A stretch of DNA of 64,000 nt from Pirellulaceae bacterium (GCA_020852965.1 JADYZV010000075.1:1-64000), one strand, 5' to 3'; shown: positions 28,978 to 39,745, counted from the first letter of the stretch. Notes: generated by a model not told the origin, from the sequence alone. A program made the numbers and translations.

Positions 28978-30534
28978 CTAGTTGACCCCCATCGTTTGAT
29001 CGTCACCGGTAACATTCACGCGGCTGCCTGGCGACAAGCCTTCGAAACCGCTTACAATCAGTTTGTCCGTTGCTGTCAACCCGGAGCTGACCTCCAACAA
29101 TCCGTCCGAACTTGGATCGCCAACTTTGACTGAGCGTCGTTGGGCATCATCATTTTCATCGACGATCCACACGAACGATCCAGAATCGCCAGATTGAATC
29201 AGTTGACTTGGAACCAACATCCGCTCGGCCTCCGTCGCCTCGCTCTTCGTCTGCTCGTTTTCAGGTGCTAGGAACGATGCCGTGACCAGCATCTCGGGAC
29301 TAACCGTTGTCGGAGGATCGATGAGTTCGACTTTCACTTCCAAAGTATTCTTCTGGATATTTGCCGAGCTTGTCGATTGCAATACACGGCCACGAATTTT
29401 CTCCACAGCAGACGCTGTTTCAATCTCGACGGGCTGACCGCGAGAGACCATCGGCACATCTTCCAAACGTACGTCGGCTCGCACCTGCAAACGCCGCGGG
29501 TCATACATCTCCACGACCGTGCTACTACTCTGCCCTGCGGTCGTATCGAGCCCCATCACACGCGCTCCGGGCGCGGCGATCAGCCGCAAGATGCGCCCGT
29601 CCATGGGAGAACGCACTGTATTGCGCTCCAACGACAAATGGGCCTGTCGAAGTTGAAGCTTCGCTTCGTCGCGCAATGCGATTGCCGATTGCACTTTTGC
29701 GTCGGCTTCCTCCAATTGTCTCCGCTCCTCGATCAGCAGCGCATGTTGTTTGCGCAACGCCTCGACTTTACTTGACAATGCGTCGGCCTCGCGCTCTAAA
29801 TTAGGCTTTCGCTGCTGTAGTTCCTCCATCCCGGCTCGCGCGGCGGCATGATCGCTTTCCGCCTGTTGAACGATTCGTCGCGCGATCCCCTCTCCGGCAG
29901 CGCGCTTACCCTCCAAGCTACTGATCGCGAACTTGAGTTGCGCTTCGGAGGCCGCAATCAGAAAAGGAATTTTCGCTAATTCTGTTTTCGTTTTTGCAAG
30001 CATGCTTTGAGCGTCAGCTAGTGGAACGAGCAAATGCACTGGATTGTCAAAGCGGACTTGCGCCGCATCACGTTCGGCTCGAGCGCGATTCAGTTCACCT
30101 TCACGAATTGCAAGTGTCGCTTCGGCTTGCTCCACGCGAAGCTCCGCGTCGATGGAAATCAGCTTCGCAATGGGCTCACCCTTCGCGACCGATTGCCCTT
30201 CAACGACTAGCAATTCGTCGATCACGCCGGGTGCCAGCGCCGCCACGCTCACTGCCGTAGGACGCGGCTCAATCCAGCCTGGCGCTTGGAACAGAGTCAT
30301 TCCAGCCTGTTGGACGTCGCCGCGCTTGACGATCACTGGTACGACGGTCACCGGATGAGACGGCAGAAGTCGCCGGCCCGCAGCCACACCTAGCAAGGCT
30401 AGAAACCCCAGCAGGATGCCAATTGGCAATGCGTACCGAGTTATCCAACGTCGCGGGCGCGGCTTGCGCCCGGTCGATTCACCAAGTGGTGAACGATCGA
30501 GCGCAAGCTGACTGAGGTCGAGTGAATCGTTCAT
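28978..30534 (-). CDS. HlyD-family periplasmic adaptor
   Basis: One TM, biotinyl-lipoyl-like region (APGVIDELLVVEGQSVAKGEPIAKL), long coiled coil, LERNTVRSPMDGRILRLIAAPGARV. Confidence 0.92.
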   Translation of the reverse strand: MNDSLDLSQLALDRSPLGESTGRKPRPRRWITRYALPIGILLGFLALLGVAAGRRLLPSHPVTVVPVIVKRGDVQQAGMTLFQAPGWIEPRPTAVSVAALAPGVIDELLVVEGQSVAKGEPIAKLISIDAELRVEQAEATLAIREGELNRARAERDAAQVRFDNPVHLLVPLADAQSMLAKTKTELAKIPFLIAASEAQLKFAISSLEGKRAAGEGIARRIVQQAESDHAAARAGMEELQQRKPNLEREADALSSKVEALRKQHALLIEERRQLEEADAKVQSAIALRDEAKLQLRQAHLSLERNTVRSPMDGRILRLIAAPGARVMGLDTTAGQSSSTVVEMYDPRRLQVRADVRLEDVPMVSRGQPVEIETASAVEKIRGRVLQSTSSANIQKNTLEVKVELIDPPTTVSPEMLVTASFLAPENEQTKSEATEAERMLVPSQLIQSGDSGSFVWIVDENDDAQRRSVKVGDPSSDGLLEVSSGLTATDKLIVSGFEGLSPGSRVNVTGDDQTMGVN

Positions 30535-30535
30535 T

Positions 30536-31054
30536 TTAGTTCTGCCGTACAAAGACTTCGCTCGACGCGACGGTCAAATTGCCTAGGTCATCTCGCTTGG
30601 CTTTGCCTTTGACGACGACGGTCGAAAGTTCCTTTACATGGAGTAATTCACGAGCGTCAGCCGCAACAGGGGAGCCAGACTCGTCGACGATCTTGATCGT
30701 CGCAATATTGTCTTTCACTGCCTCCGATTCGCAGCAGTAGTCCCACGGCGTCGGGCAACCTTCATCGGCCGCGCAGTAGGGAACTTTGGCATCGACGATG
30801 GTAAATGCGGCCAAGCCATCGACAAACGGCTCGCTCGAACCACCGATAAGCCCCACCAGTGTCACGTCTTGACCATCCTCGATTGCCTGGCGCGCTTCGC
30901 CGACTGCGAGCGCACCGTCTGGCTCGGTATCGAGTACAAACTGGGAGCCTGGCGTTTCGGTTCCCACCTGCGATTCCGACGCGACTTCCGACGACTCGCA
31001 GCCAACACTCATCGCGCCTAGGCCAACCATCGCCAAACACAGCAACATTCTCAT
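30536..31054 (-). CDS. lipoprotein with predicted OB-fold-like domain and Cys cluster
   Basis: MRMLLCLAMVGLGAMSVGC lipobox; YCAADEGCPTPWDYCCES; located inside the ABC locus. Confidence 0.75.
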   Translation of the reverse strand: MRMLLCLAMVGLGAMSVGCESSEVASESQVGTETPGSQFVLDTEPDGALAVGEARQAIEDGQDVTLVGLIGGSSEPFVDGLAAFTIVDAKVPYCAADEGCPTPWDYCCESEAVKDNIATIKIVDESGSPVAADARELLHVKELSTVVVKGKAKRDDLGNLTVASSEVFVRQN

Positions 31055-31165
31055 TTCAATTCTCCAAAAGTAAAAGTTTTGAGTCGAGCGGACAGGCCAC
31101 CCGATTGTGACTGCCAACTTCCGACTCCCAATTCTCAACACTCCAACTCGAAAAAGGGCTTTGTA

Positions 31166-32320
31166 CTAAACAGCCCTCAAACTGGTTGCGACCTCAGCTC
31201 GCAACGCCTTCAGCGCCGGGGGCAACGCACCCACCACGCCTAAACACATGCCAACGCCACATCCAATCAGGATGGCAACGCTGTCAATTCTCAAGACAAA
31301 TGCCCCCATCGTAAAGCGCACCGCCAAGCCGTTGAGCATAGTGAGGGCCATCACTCCCGACAGTATCGATCCAGCCGCCGCCAATAGAACCCCTTCTTGA
31401 ATCAAGCTGAGCAGGATGGCACGTCGGCGGTAGCCGATTGCTTGGAGCGTCGCGATCTCACGTGTTCTCCCCGCCACCGCGCCATACATCATGTTCAACC
31501 CAGCAAATACTCCAGCCCCCGAAACCAACAAGACCACAAACCATGCCAATATTCGGACAGGCTTGTAGTGTTGTTGCAGCGAGCCATAGTAGTCGGTTTC
31601 GCGAATCGCGCGCAATTCCAAGTCAGTGCGCTCTTTGCAAAACAGTTCCACTTCGGCGGACAAGCGTCCCGGTGACAACAGCATCGCCACCAAGCTCAGG
31701 TCTTGCCGTTTCGTCTGAGTCTGCAGGTTTTCGAGCCTGCACCAAACCTCTGATTCGTATGCTGCTCCGCCAGCGGCAAAACGTCCACAAATATTCCATT
31801 CACGTCCCTCAAACTCTATGCGCTTGCCTACCGCCAACGCATCACCTGAGCTACCGAGCTTTGCAGCGGCCAAGCGGCCTACGATCACCTCGCCATCGCC
31901 AGGCCACCTCCCTTCTACCAATTTAACGGAGCGGCGAACCAGCGGTGCGGTCCGCTCTACTCCACGAACCAGCCCCAGCCCCTCTGTATCGCCTTCCGAC
32001 CTCACTCGCGTCCCGAGATACAACTCTGGCGAAACATGCGTAACACCAAAACGCTTCACCGTTCCATCCAGGCTGGCCGCCAACAACGAGGGGGTCCGCG
32101 CTGCAATGGACGAATTCTCTATATTCTCTTCAGAATTGACGGAATACACCAACACCACGTTCGCGTCTCCACTGACGGCCAGCGATCGTTCTAGTCCACG
32201 AATGAATCCGACGACGACGAACACCAGCATCACCACCGTCGCAATTGCCACGAGCGTCAATGCGGTTCGGGAGGGCCGCCGAGCCAAATTGCGAACACCG
32301 TACTCCCAAGGAAGCAACAT
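31166..32320 (-). CDS. ABC transporter permease (FtsX/MacB-like), second permease
   Basis: [23 protein letters not shown]-terminal [36 protein letters not shown]-terminal TM segments. Confidence 0.93.
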   Translation of the reverse strand: MLLPWEYGVRNLARRPSRTALTLVAIATVVMLVFVVVGFIRGLERSLAVSGDANVVLVYSVNSEENIENSSIAARTPSLLAASLDGTVKRFGVTHVSPELYLGTRVRSEGDTEGLGLVRGVERTAPLVRRSVKLVEGRWPGDGEVIVGRLAAAKLGSSGDALAVGKRIEFEGREWNICGRFAAGGAAYESEVWCRLENLQTQTKRQDLSLVAMLLSPGRLSAEVELFCKERTDLELRAIRETDYYGSLQQHYKPVRILAWFVVLLVSGAGVFAGLNMMYGAVAGRTREIATLQAIGYRRRAILLSLIQEGVLLAAAGSILSGVMALTMLNGLAVRFTMGAFVLRIDSVAILIGCGVGMCLGVVGALPPALKALRAEVATSLRAV

Positions 32321-32451
32321 AAGGCAAAGTGCTTTGCTAAATGGTGAATGGTAAGACGCGCGTTTACGATGATCGCGGATCGCCCCGTCGATCGATACTT
32401 ATCGCGTCAAGTACGTCGTTAATATCTAGTCCAATGCCTAGCATGAAAGCG

Positions 32452-32471
32452 ACTGACCGGCGGAGCGGTCA
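32452..32471. terminator. hairpin CTGACC(GGCGGAGC)GGTCAG
   Basis: Inverted repeat between the ABC locus and the Cys-rich ORF; no clear T run. Confidence 0.4.
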
Positions 32472-32495
32472 GCGACTAAGGCAGGATCGGCAACT

Positions 32496-32933
32496 TTATA
32501 TCAGCCAAGATTGATGCGCAATGCGCGCATCGCGGCCGCAGAGAATCTGCCAAGGAGAGGCTAAAGAACAGCGCATTAAGAATTCGAGGTGTCGAGCTGC
32601 GTCGTGTCCCGCGATAGCGCGAGTGGCCATAATCGGTGCTGCCGAACCGAACATCGGCTTGGAATCCAAGCGTTGACTAAGCTGCTCTACTTCTGCTTCG
32701 ACAACAGCCCCTTCACAAATACAAGCTTGACAATGGCAGTCATCCTCACGGGGGGACGGAGCATCTGACGGGGGCAAGTCCGAGTTCGGTGAGTCTTCGC
32801 AATGCGAGCAACAAGAACAGGCTGGCGATGCGCTCACCTCACCATCGGCCACATTCGCACTACACGACAGGCATCGCAGCGGACACGTCAAGACGCTAGC
32901 GACCAACAGCAGGACTAGAAAGGGGCTTTTCAT
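32496..32933 (-). CDS. small secreted cysteine-rich protein
   Basis: Signal MKSPFLVLLLVASVLTCPLRCLSC; Cys clusters CSCCSHC and CHCQACIC. Confidence 0.65.
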   Translation of the reverse strand: MKSPFLVLLLVASVLTCPLRCLSCSANVADGEVSASPACSCCSHCEDSPNSDLPPSDAPSPREDDCHCQACICEGAVVEAEVEQLSQRLDSKPMFGSAAPIMATRAIAGHDAARHLEFLMRCSLASPWQILCGRDARIAHQSWLI

Positions 32934-33266
32934 AGCCAACATTATAGCGGATTCATGTTTCCCTGACAACATCGACGCGTTTTCCGGTTTGCATTGGGGT
33001 GCATGATTGCGGATATGGCTAGCAAACAGTGCGCATCACGGCAAACTGCCCGACAGGTACGCTTCCGGCTTTCATCGATCGAACTGCCAACGATCAAGAC
33101 AGAAAAACAGGGGCGAGGATATGGGCACCCCATTATTTTCTTAGTCCCCACCTTCTTGTCTGGAGCCTCTTGCACTTCGAGCTCCAATGGTATCGCCCTA
33201 CACTCCTGGTCATGGAGTACAATGCTGACTAACCAATGCTTCCCATTTCAGCGGACCTAGAATGCA

Positions 33267-34514
33267 ATGCCATCCTACATAAGATTCATCCTGTACCTGA
33301 TTGCCGCCACAAGTTGGGGGGCGAATGGTTTCGCAACAGACGACACGGCCAAGCAAGGAAATGAACGCTTCACTCAGGCGGACAATCGAACATTTAAGAG
33401 TTTCGATCCGCTGCGGGAGCAGACGTGGCAGCATCCCTACTTTTTTATGCAACTCGCCGACACGCAGTACGGGTTTTTCAATGAGAATAAGAGTTTCGAG
33501 CAGGAAGTGGCTCTGGTCGAAAAAGCGGTAGAGCACATCAATCGCCTTCATCCTCGCTTTGCGATTGTGTGTGGCGACCTGACCAATGCCACGCCAGAGC
33601 ATGCGCGCTACCGCGCTCAGGTCGCACAATACAAACATGATTTCTCCAAAGTGGATCCCGACATTCCGCTCGTGTGTGTCTGCGGCAATCACGACGTTGG
33701 AAATCGTCCTACCGCCAGTTCAATCGCCAGCTATCAGGAGAACTTTGGAGACGACTACTTTTCGTTTTGGACCGGTGGGGTATTCAATATCGTCCTGAAT
33801 TCCAGTGTGTTAAAAGATCCAAGCGGCGCTCCCGACGTTCTGGCTGCACAACAAGTCTGGCTTTCGAAGCAGCTCGGTGCTGCGAGAGACGTTGGGCCGA
33901 ACCATATCCTTCTTTTCCAGCATCATCCGCTGTTTCTTACGCAGGCAGATGAGCCGGATCAATACTTCAACATCCCGCTGGAGCGGAGAACTCCACTGCT
34001 GGATCAATTGAAACAGGCAGATGTCCGTGCAGTGTTCGCTGGACACTACCACCGCAATGCGTATGGCCTTGCGGGCGACATGGAAATGGTCACCACCGGC
34101 CCAGTCGGCCGGCCGCTAGGTGAGGATCGATCCGGTTTTCGCATTGTTAGCGTGTATGAAACCAAGATTGAACACAAGTATTGGGCGATGGACGAAGTAC
34201 CGGAGACAATTAACTTAGCATCTCAGGGTCAAGCCAACTCTACGCCCAATCAAAAACGGCCCAGCAGTGAAGTTAAACCAAAGCCGATCGCTAAATCCTC
34301 GCTTCAAAGAAATGTCTTCAATCGTGACGCCCCAGGAATTCCTATCATTTTTGAGGCAGGCATGGGGGACGATCTGTCAGTTTGGGACAACGTGATCGCT
34401 AGGTTGCCACCGAAGAATCGCGCTATGGTTTATTCCCGCCATGGCTACGGCGAAAGTCCTAGCTCGGACGAGCCCAGGGACGCAGAGCACATCATCAGCT
34501 CGATGCATCGCTAA
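33267..34514 (+). CDS. metallophosphoesterase (calcineurin-like, CPPED1-type) with truncated C-terminal alpha/beta hydrolase segment
   Basis: LADTQYGFF..., VCGDLTNATPEH, VCGNHDVGN, LFQHHPLFL, AVFAGHYHRNAYG; then GIPIIFEAGMGDDLSVWDNVIARLPPKNRAMVYSRHGYGES. Confidence 0.85.
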   Translation: MPSYIRFILYLIAATSWGANGFATDDTAKQGNERFTQADNRTFKSFDPLREQTWQHPYFFMQLADTQYGFFNENKSFEQEVALVEKAVEHINRLHPRFAIVCGDLTNATPEHARYRAQVAQYKHDFSKVDPDIPLVCVCGNHDVGNRPTASSIASYQENFGDDYFSFWTGGVFNIVLNSSVLKDPSGAPDVLAAQQVWLSKQLGAARDVGPNHILLFQHHPLFLTQADEPDQYFNIPLERRTPLLDQLKQADVRAVFAGHYHRNAYGLAGDMEMVTTGPVGRPLGEDRSGFRIVSVYETKIEHKYWAMDEVPETINLASQGQANSTPNQKRPSSEVKPKPIAKSSLQRNVFNRDAPGIPIIFEAGMGDDLSVWDNVIARLPPKNRAMVYSRHGYGESPSSDEPRDAEHIISSMHR

Positions 34515-34897
34515 CCGGTGAGAAAATTGCGCCCGAGTTGACAGCTTTCGCAAAACTCGTCTCTCCCAAGGCACTTCGAATGGAATATGATCTGCGCACC
34601 AGGAGTTATCAGCAAATGATCGCATTGCCGGCACTTCCCGATATCCCTCTGGCGGTGATTTACGGCGGAAAAACCATCGACGAAGCAACGGTCGATAAAC
34701 GGAATGCAATAGATGCCGAGTCTCTGGCAGACCTGAATATCCAATTTGCGCGTGGACAAGAAGAACTCGCTGAACAAGCCTCCGCTTCTCTGGTGTTAGT
34801 CTCGGAAATTCACGGCCATGACTTACATAAGAGCGACCCAGAAATAGTGGTCAAAGCGATAGACTTCGTACTTCAACGTCAAGCTCGCAAAAATTGA
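34515..34897 (+). pseudogene. frameshifted distal part of the alpha/beta hydrolase domain
   Basis: Frame continues as SLTGEKIAPELTAFAKLVSPKALRMEYDLRTRSYQQMIALPALPDIPLAVIYGGKT...VLVSEIHGHDLHKSDPEIVVKAIDFVL; the expected GxSxG segment is absent between the two halves. Confidence 0.65.
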
Positions 34898-34934
34898 GCG
34901 AAAGCACTGCTAGCTCGCTCACAACCGATATCAA

Positions 34935-35696
34935 CTATGAAGTTCGATTGCAATAGAAGTCATCGAGCAATTCAAAAACCTCGGGCCACTGATTCTCAAG
35001 TTCCGCCGGTTGTTCAAAGTAGCTTTCACTGGCGACCGCGAAGAACTCCGCCGGGTTGGTCGCGCCATAGCAATCGAGCACCGTGGGAATTCCCAAGTGG
35101 CATTTGTGAGTTAGCTCGTCAAAAGCTGCCGGCATAATGCGACTCCACTTGCGCGCGCTGTCTGCAGATTCGAGGGTGGGAAATCCATCCGCGTGGCTGC
35201 CATTGCGCATGTCGAGTTGATGCGCGAATTCATGGATCACGACATTTCTTTGAGGATAGTGATCACGTACGTTCTCAAACACTTCATTCCACGACAGGAT
35301 GACGGGGCCACGGTGCCAGGCTTCGCCAAGCCTACCAGAGTTTCCCTCGACAATGACACCACCGGCCAACTGCGTCTGCGATTTTGCCATATAGGCCGTG
35401 GGATAGATCAGTATGGACAGCACGGCATCGAAGTATTCTGCTTCGAAATGGGCTGTCATGCGAGCTATTTGCGCTGCGATGGTCACGCGATGTTCATCGG
35501 ACACCGACAAACCGCCACAGCCTTCCCAGTTCTTCTCTGCAACCAGTACCTGTATCGACCGACGAATTTTGGTCTGTTGTTGTTCGCTGAGCGACTCCAA
35601 GAACTTCGCATTGAACGCGAGGATATCCTCCCAATCCGAAGGAAAGGGTTTCGCTGCGAGCCGTCGCCGCTTACTTTTTCGAAGCCAACCGAACAC
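34935..35696 (-). CDS. mtfA: zinc-dependent peptidase, MtfA family (M90)
   Basis: VVIHEFAHQLDMRNGSHADG zinc site; NPAEFFAVASESYFEQP; 253 aa. Confidence 0.92.
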   Translation of the reverse strand: MFGWLRKSKRRRLAAKPFPSDWEDILAFNAKFLESLSEQQQTKIRRSIQVLVAEKNWEGCGGLSVSDEHRVTIAAQIARMTAHFEAEYFDAVLSILIYPTAYMAKSQTQLAGGVIVEGNSGRLGEAWHRGPVILSWNEVFENVRDHYPQRNVVIHEFAHQLDMRNGSHADGFPTLESADSARKWSRIMPAAFDELTHKCHLGIPTVLDCYGATNPAEFFAVASESYFEQPAELENQWPEVFELLDDFYCNRTS

Positions 35697-36010
35697 GATC
35701 TTGGATCTGCCTAACTCGAGTTATTCGACGGTAAAGAAAAAACCGACACTTGTTTTCGGACGCTATGGTTACGGCCGCGACAAAGCACTTTACCAAATGC
35801 CAGGCTATCGCAAAGTTGCAAGTAAGCCTAAGAACCGAAACTATTTCTTCCCCGATGCTTTGCCACTAAGGGGTGAGGTCACTTTTGGAGCAACCTTACG
35901 CTCTCGTCGCCCAGCGGATACCTTTTGGCTGGCGATTTGCGTTATTGTATAATCGCGAGTGTCAACCGTTTGCATACTCAGCTCATAAGACCCATAGGAC
36001 GACGATCGCC

Positions 36011-37351
36011 ATGACATCGATACTCAGAAATCTATTACTGCTCTTGCTGCTCGGTGCATCCATTGCGCCTAGTCTGGTCCACTCAGCGGATCGGCCCAAT
36101 GTGATCTTGATCATGGTCGATGACTTTGGATACGAGTGCGTTACGTCCAACGGTGGCCAGTCGTATCAGACTCCCAATATCGACCGACTGGCAGCCAGTG
36201 GGCTACGATTCGAAAACTGCCACGTGCAGCCACTGTGCACGCCCACCCGCGTTCAATTGATGACCGGCCGGTATAACATTAGCAATTACGTGCAGTTCGG
36301 CAACCTGCCGCGAACGGAGACAACCTTCGGGCACCTGTTTAAGAATTCAGGCTACGTCACGGGCATCTGCGGAAAATGGCAGCTCGGAAAGGAAGCCGAT
36401 GCGCCGCAACACTTTGGTTTTGATGAAGCACTATTGTGGCAACACACGCGCCGCCCTCCGCGGTATGCCAATCCTGGTCTGGAACACAACGCCGTCGAGA
36501 TAGACTACTCGATGGGAGAGTACGGCCCCACGCTCATCAACGACTTTGCGTTGCAATTCATAACCAAGAACAGAGCGCAGCCATTTCTCCTGTACTACCC
36601 AATGATCTTGACTCACTCACCATTCCAACCCACGCCTGATAGCTCAGACTGGGACCCAACGATCAGCAGCGAAAAGAAACAGAGAGCCATCGAACACTTC
36701 GCAGATATGACCGCTTACACCGATAAAATGGTCGGTCGCATCGTCGCCAAATTGGAAGAGCTTGGCATCCGCGACAACACGCTGTTGCTGTTCTTGGGAG
36801 ACAACGGAACTCAGCGAGATGTGACCAGCCGATTCCAAGGGGAGCAATACAAGGGAGGCAAAGGCTTGACCACTTCCCATGGCACCCACGTACCACTAAT
36901 TGCCAGCTGGCCTGCCGCCACAAAGGGGATCGATCGCGTATGCGCAGACCTAGTCAGTAGCACAGACTTCTTACCTACCATCTGTGAGGCCGCCGGAATA
37001 AAAATCCCCGACAATATTGACGGCGTTAGTTTTCTTCCGCAATTGCACGGTGAATTGGGCACACCTCGCCAGTGGCTTTACACCTGGTACTCGCCAAGGC
37101 AACGCATGGACTTGACGGTGAAGGAGTGCGCCTTCGACCAACAGTTCAAGCTCTATCGCACGGGTCAATTCTATGATCTCAGCCTCGATGCCGATGAAGA
37201 ACAGGATTTACAAGCGAAGGAACTCGACGAGGACACGCTAAAAGCAAAAACGAAATTGCAAGGAGTGTTAGAGCATTTCAAACATGCTCGGCCAGCCGCA
37301 CTGGATCGCCAATTTAAACAATCCAGAGAGGGCGAGGGGAGTGATTCATGA
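36011..37351 (+). CDS. secreted sulfatase (type I)
   Basis: Signal peptide; RPNVILIMVDDFGYE; PLCTPTRVQLMTGRYN (C-x-P-x-R). Confidence 0.94.
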   Translation: MTSILRNLLLLLLLGASIAPSLVHSADRPNVILIMVDDFGYECVTSNGGQSYQTPNIDRLAASGLRFENCHVQPLCTPTRVQLMTGRYNISNYVQFGNLPRTETTFGHLFKNSGYVTGICGKWQLGKEADAPQHFGFDEALLWQHTRRPPRYANPGLEHNAVEIDYSMGEYGPTLINDFALQFITKNRAQPFLLYYPMILTHSPFQPTPDSSDWDPTISSEKKQRAIEHFADMTAYTDKMVGRIVAKLEELGIRDNTLLLFLGDNGTQRDVTSRFQGEQYKGGKGLTTSHGTHVPLIASWPAATKGIDRVCADLVSSTDFLPTICEAAGIKIPDNIDGVSFLPQLHGELGTPRQWLYTWYSPRQRMDLTVKECAFDQQFKLYRTGQFYDLSLDADEEQDLQAKELDEDTLKAKTKLQGVLEHFKHARPAALDRQFKQSREGEGSDS

Positions 37352-37488
37352 ATAAGCCTTTCAAAAAAAGAAGCGGTTAAACTAACTCGGCGAAGCATGG
37401 TGCCGTCAGGCGGCCATGAGCATTTCTGCAAAATGAATCCGTAGGAATCTTGAGGAACTGGCTTTCCAAAGTATCCACTGAAATTTGC

Positions 37489-37512
37489 CAAGTTAGCAAG
37501 TTAGCAAGTTAG
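37489..37512. repeat. CAAGTTAG x3 tandem octamer
   Basis: Read directly. Confidence 0.85.
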
Positions 37513-37794
37513 AACTCGGGCCAACCGGCTATGCTTGTGCTAGATCAAGATCGTACTACAATCTTCCGATACCTTTCGATCATATCTAGTCTTTTCAATG
37601 ACATTATTTTCAATCTATATTAGCGTATTGTCAGCGTTGTTCAAATCGTGGTGAAGTTTGCCTCGAAACGCAATGGGAAGCCAGATGAGTCCGTCCGGAA
37701 TCCCAAGAACGGATTGGCTTGTCGTTTGGCCTGCGTGCAATAGTTGATGCGCCAGGTCACTGTCGGCCCAAACCACTGAGAAGGAATAATTCGT

Positions 37795-38880
37795 TTGAGC
37801 CACAAGAAGCCCTCTGTGTCCGCACCGAAGCAAGACGAACCGCCTCCAGACTTTGCGAAAGCGCTTGAGCTTGCCAAGCAAGCAATGAGCTACATCTCGA
37901 AGTTCCGTACCCCTCCGACCCCCGCAATTTACCAACTCTGGTATCGTTACACGGAGGGGCGAAATCTAAAACTACGCGATGAATTGTCTGGCATCGTCGA
38001 TGCCGACTCAGTGTCTCTTTCGCAGTTACAAGAAATCAGTCAGCGATACTTTCCCGAAGTAGACCAGCCGGAGGTACCGCAGCGTGCTGCTAGCGCGCTG
38101 ATCCATGAAATCGAAAAACTGCAACTGGTCGTTCAAGATCAAGGCGACGCGGGCCGCAAATTCGGCCAAAGTGTAAACGCCACGCAAGAAGAACTAAAGC
38201 GAATCCCCATCGACTCGCGGATATTGCAGCAGAGTATCGAACGAGTCCTAGCAAGCAATGCTCAGATGCAGGCTCGGCTGGCAGAGACCGACGCTCGATT
38301 GACCAGTTCACAACAGCAGATTCAATCGCTCCAACGCGACCTGCACGAAGCTCAGAAGGCAATGTTCGTAGACCCTCTCACCGGACTTGGCAACCGTCGA
38401 CTGTTCGACGTGACCATTGATCAAATTATAGAGAGCGCCACGCAGTCGCGGATCGAGGAAAAGTCGCATTGTGTCTTGAGCCTACTGGACATAGATGGCT
38501 TTAAGCGGGTCAATGATACCTTTGGCCATGCAGCGGCGGATCGGGTGCTCCAGTTCGTAGCGGAGAACATGCAGCGATTGGCGATGGAAGCATCGATCGC
38601 AAGACTTGGCGGAGACGAATTTGCCGTGTTGCATCGCGTCGAGTCTTTTGAGCAAGCCGACCGGCTCGCCCAAGAATTGCGTGATTTCTTTGACGGCACG
38701 GAACTGACATTGCAACCCAAAAACCTAGCGATAGGGCATCTGACTGCCTCGTTCGGCGTGGCCGTACTTCGTGGCGACGATGATCGCCAGAGTTGGTTTG
38801 ATCGAGCAGATAAACTCCTCTACGGTGCTAAACATGGAGGCCGCAATCAAGTGCTCTGCGAGCCCGCGCTTGGGCGATAA
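37795..38880 (+). CDS. GGDEF domain diguanylate cyclase
   Basis: DPLTGLGNRRLFD...LLDIDGFKRVNDTFGHAAADRVL...RLGGDEFAVLHRVES; N-terminal helical region. Confidence 0.95.
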   Translation: MSHKKPSVSAPKQDEPPPDFAKALELAKQAMSYISKFRTPPTPAIYQLWYRYTEGRNLKLRDELSGIVDADSVSLSQLQEISQRYFPEVDQPEVPQRAASALIHEIEKLQLVVQDQGDAGRKFGQSVNATQEELKRIPIDSRILQQSIERVLASNAQMQARLAETDARLTSSQQQIQSLQRDLHEAQKAMFVDPLTGLGNRRLFDVTIDQIIESATQSRIEEKSHCVLSLLDIDGFKRVNDTFGHAAADRVLQFVAENMQRLAMEASIARLGGDEFAVLHRVESFEQADRLAQELRDFFDGTELTLQPKNLAIGHLTASFGVAVLRGDDDRQSWFDRADKLLYGAKHGGRNQVLCEPALGR

Positions 38881-39031
38881 CCCGCCGAGGCGCTCGGAAC
38901 ATCACCACTCGCATCGCCCCACTCATCTAGTGGACAGCGGCTGGTCATCCTGGTCGGGCGAAGAGTCGGGCGATTCGCCGTGATGGCCGAGTCTTAGGCT
39001 AGCGAGAAGCAGCCCCAAGTGTTGTTAGTGG

Positions 39032-39053
39032 CCAGCGAGGCCGACGCTGGCTG
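39032..39053. repeat. hairpin GCCAGCG(aggccga)CGCTGGC
   Basis: Inverted repeat in the 38.9-39.1 kb intergenic region. Confidence 0.5.
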
Positions 39054-39108
39054 TCCTTCTGCGGCTGGCCCCCAACAGCTCGGGTGGCTATGATGATGAG
39101 GGAGGCAA

Positions 39109-39708
39109 ATGCGAATGATCGAGGTGAAGTACACGGGCGACGCCCTCTGGCAAAGGATTGAGAACGCAGTGGAAGTCGTCAGAGACAGAATGCGTAGAGT
39201 CGTCAAGGCACTCAACGAGGCCCAGATTCCCTACGCAATCATCGGCGGCAATGCTGTCCAGCACTGGGTGGCTCAAGTGGATGAGTCCGTGGTCCGAAAT
39301 ACGCGCGATGTGGATATCATCCTCAACGAGTCCGATCTAGCTGTAGCCACCGAAGCTCTGGCCAAAGTCGGATTCATCTACCGGCGAGCCGCGAGCGTGT
39401 CGATGTTCTTGGACGGACCTGGTGCGAAAGCGCGGGATGCTGTGCATGTGCTCTTCGCTGGCAAAAAGGTGCGCGAAGAGTATGCCGAACCGGTTCCTAA
39501 TATCGACGAGTACGCCCTAATCGATGACGCGCGGACGCTGCCCTTGGACAAGCTCGTCAAGATGAAGCTGACGTCATTTCGGAGAAAGGATCAGGTTCAC
39601 ATCTTGGACATGATCTCAATTGACCTGATCGACGAAAGTTGGTTGTCGAAGTACGACGACCCCATCCGTTCGAGATTGAAAGAATTGCTCGACGACCCTA
39701 ACGGGTAA
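39109..39708 (+). CDS. nucleotidyltransferase-fold protein (possible AbiEii/MNT-like)
   Basis: YAIIGGNAVQHWVAQVDESVVRNTRDVDIILNESDL (GG...DVDI nucleotidyltransferase motif); LPLDKLVKMKLTSFRRKDQVHILDM. Confidence 0.75.
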   Translation: MRMIEVKYTGDALWQRIENAVEVVRDRMRRVVKALNEAQIPYAIIGGNAVQHWVAQVDESVVRNTRDVDIILNESDLAVATEALAKVGFIYRRAASVSMFLDGPGAKARDAVHVLFAGKKVREEYAEPVPNIDEYALIDDARTLPLDKLVKMKLTSFRRKDQVHILDMISIDLIDESWLSKYDDPIRSRLKELLDDPNG

Positions 39709-39745
39709 CATCAACTGATTGAAAACTAATGTTCTCTGAGTCCCC

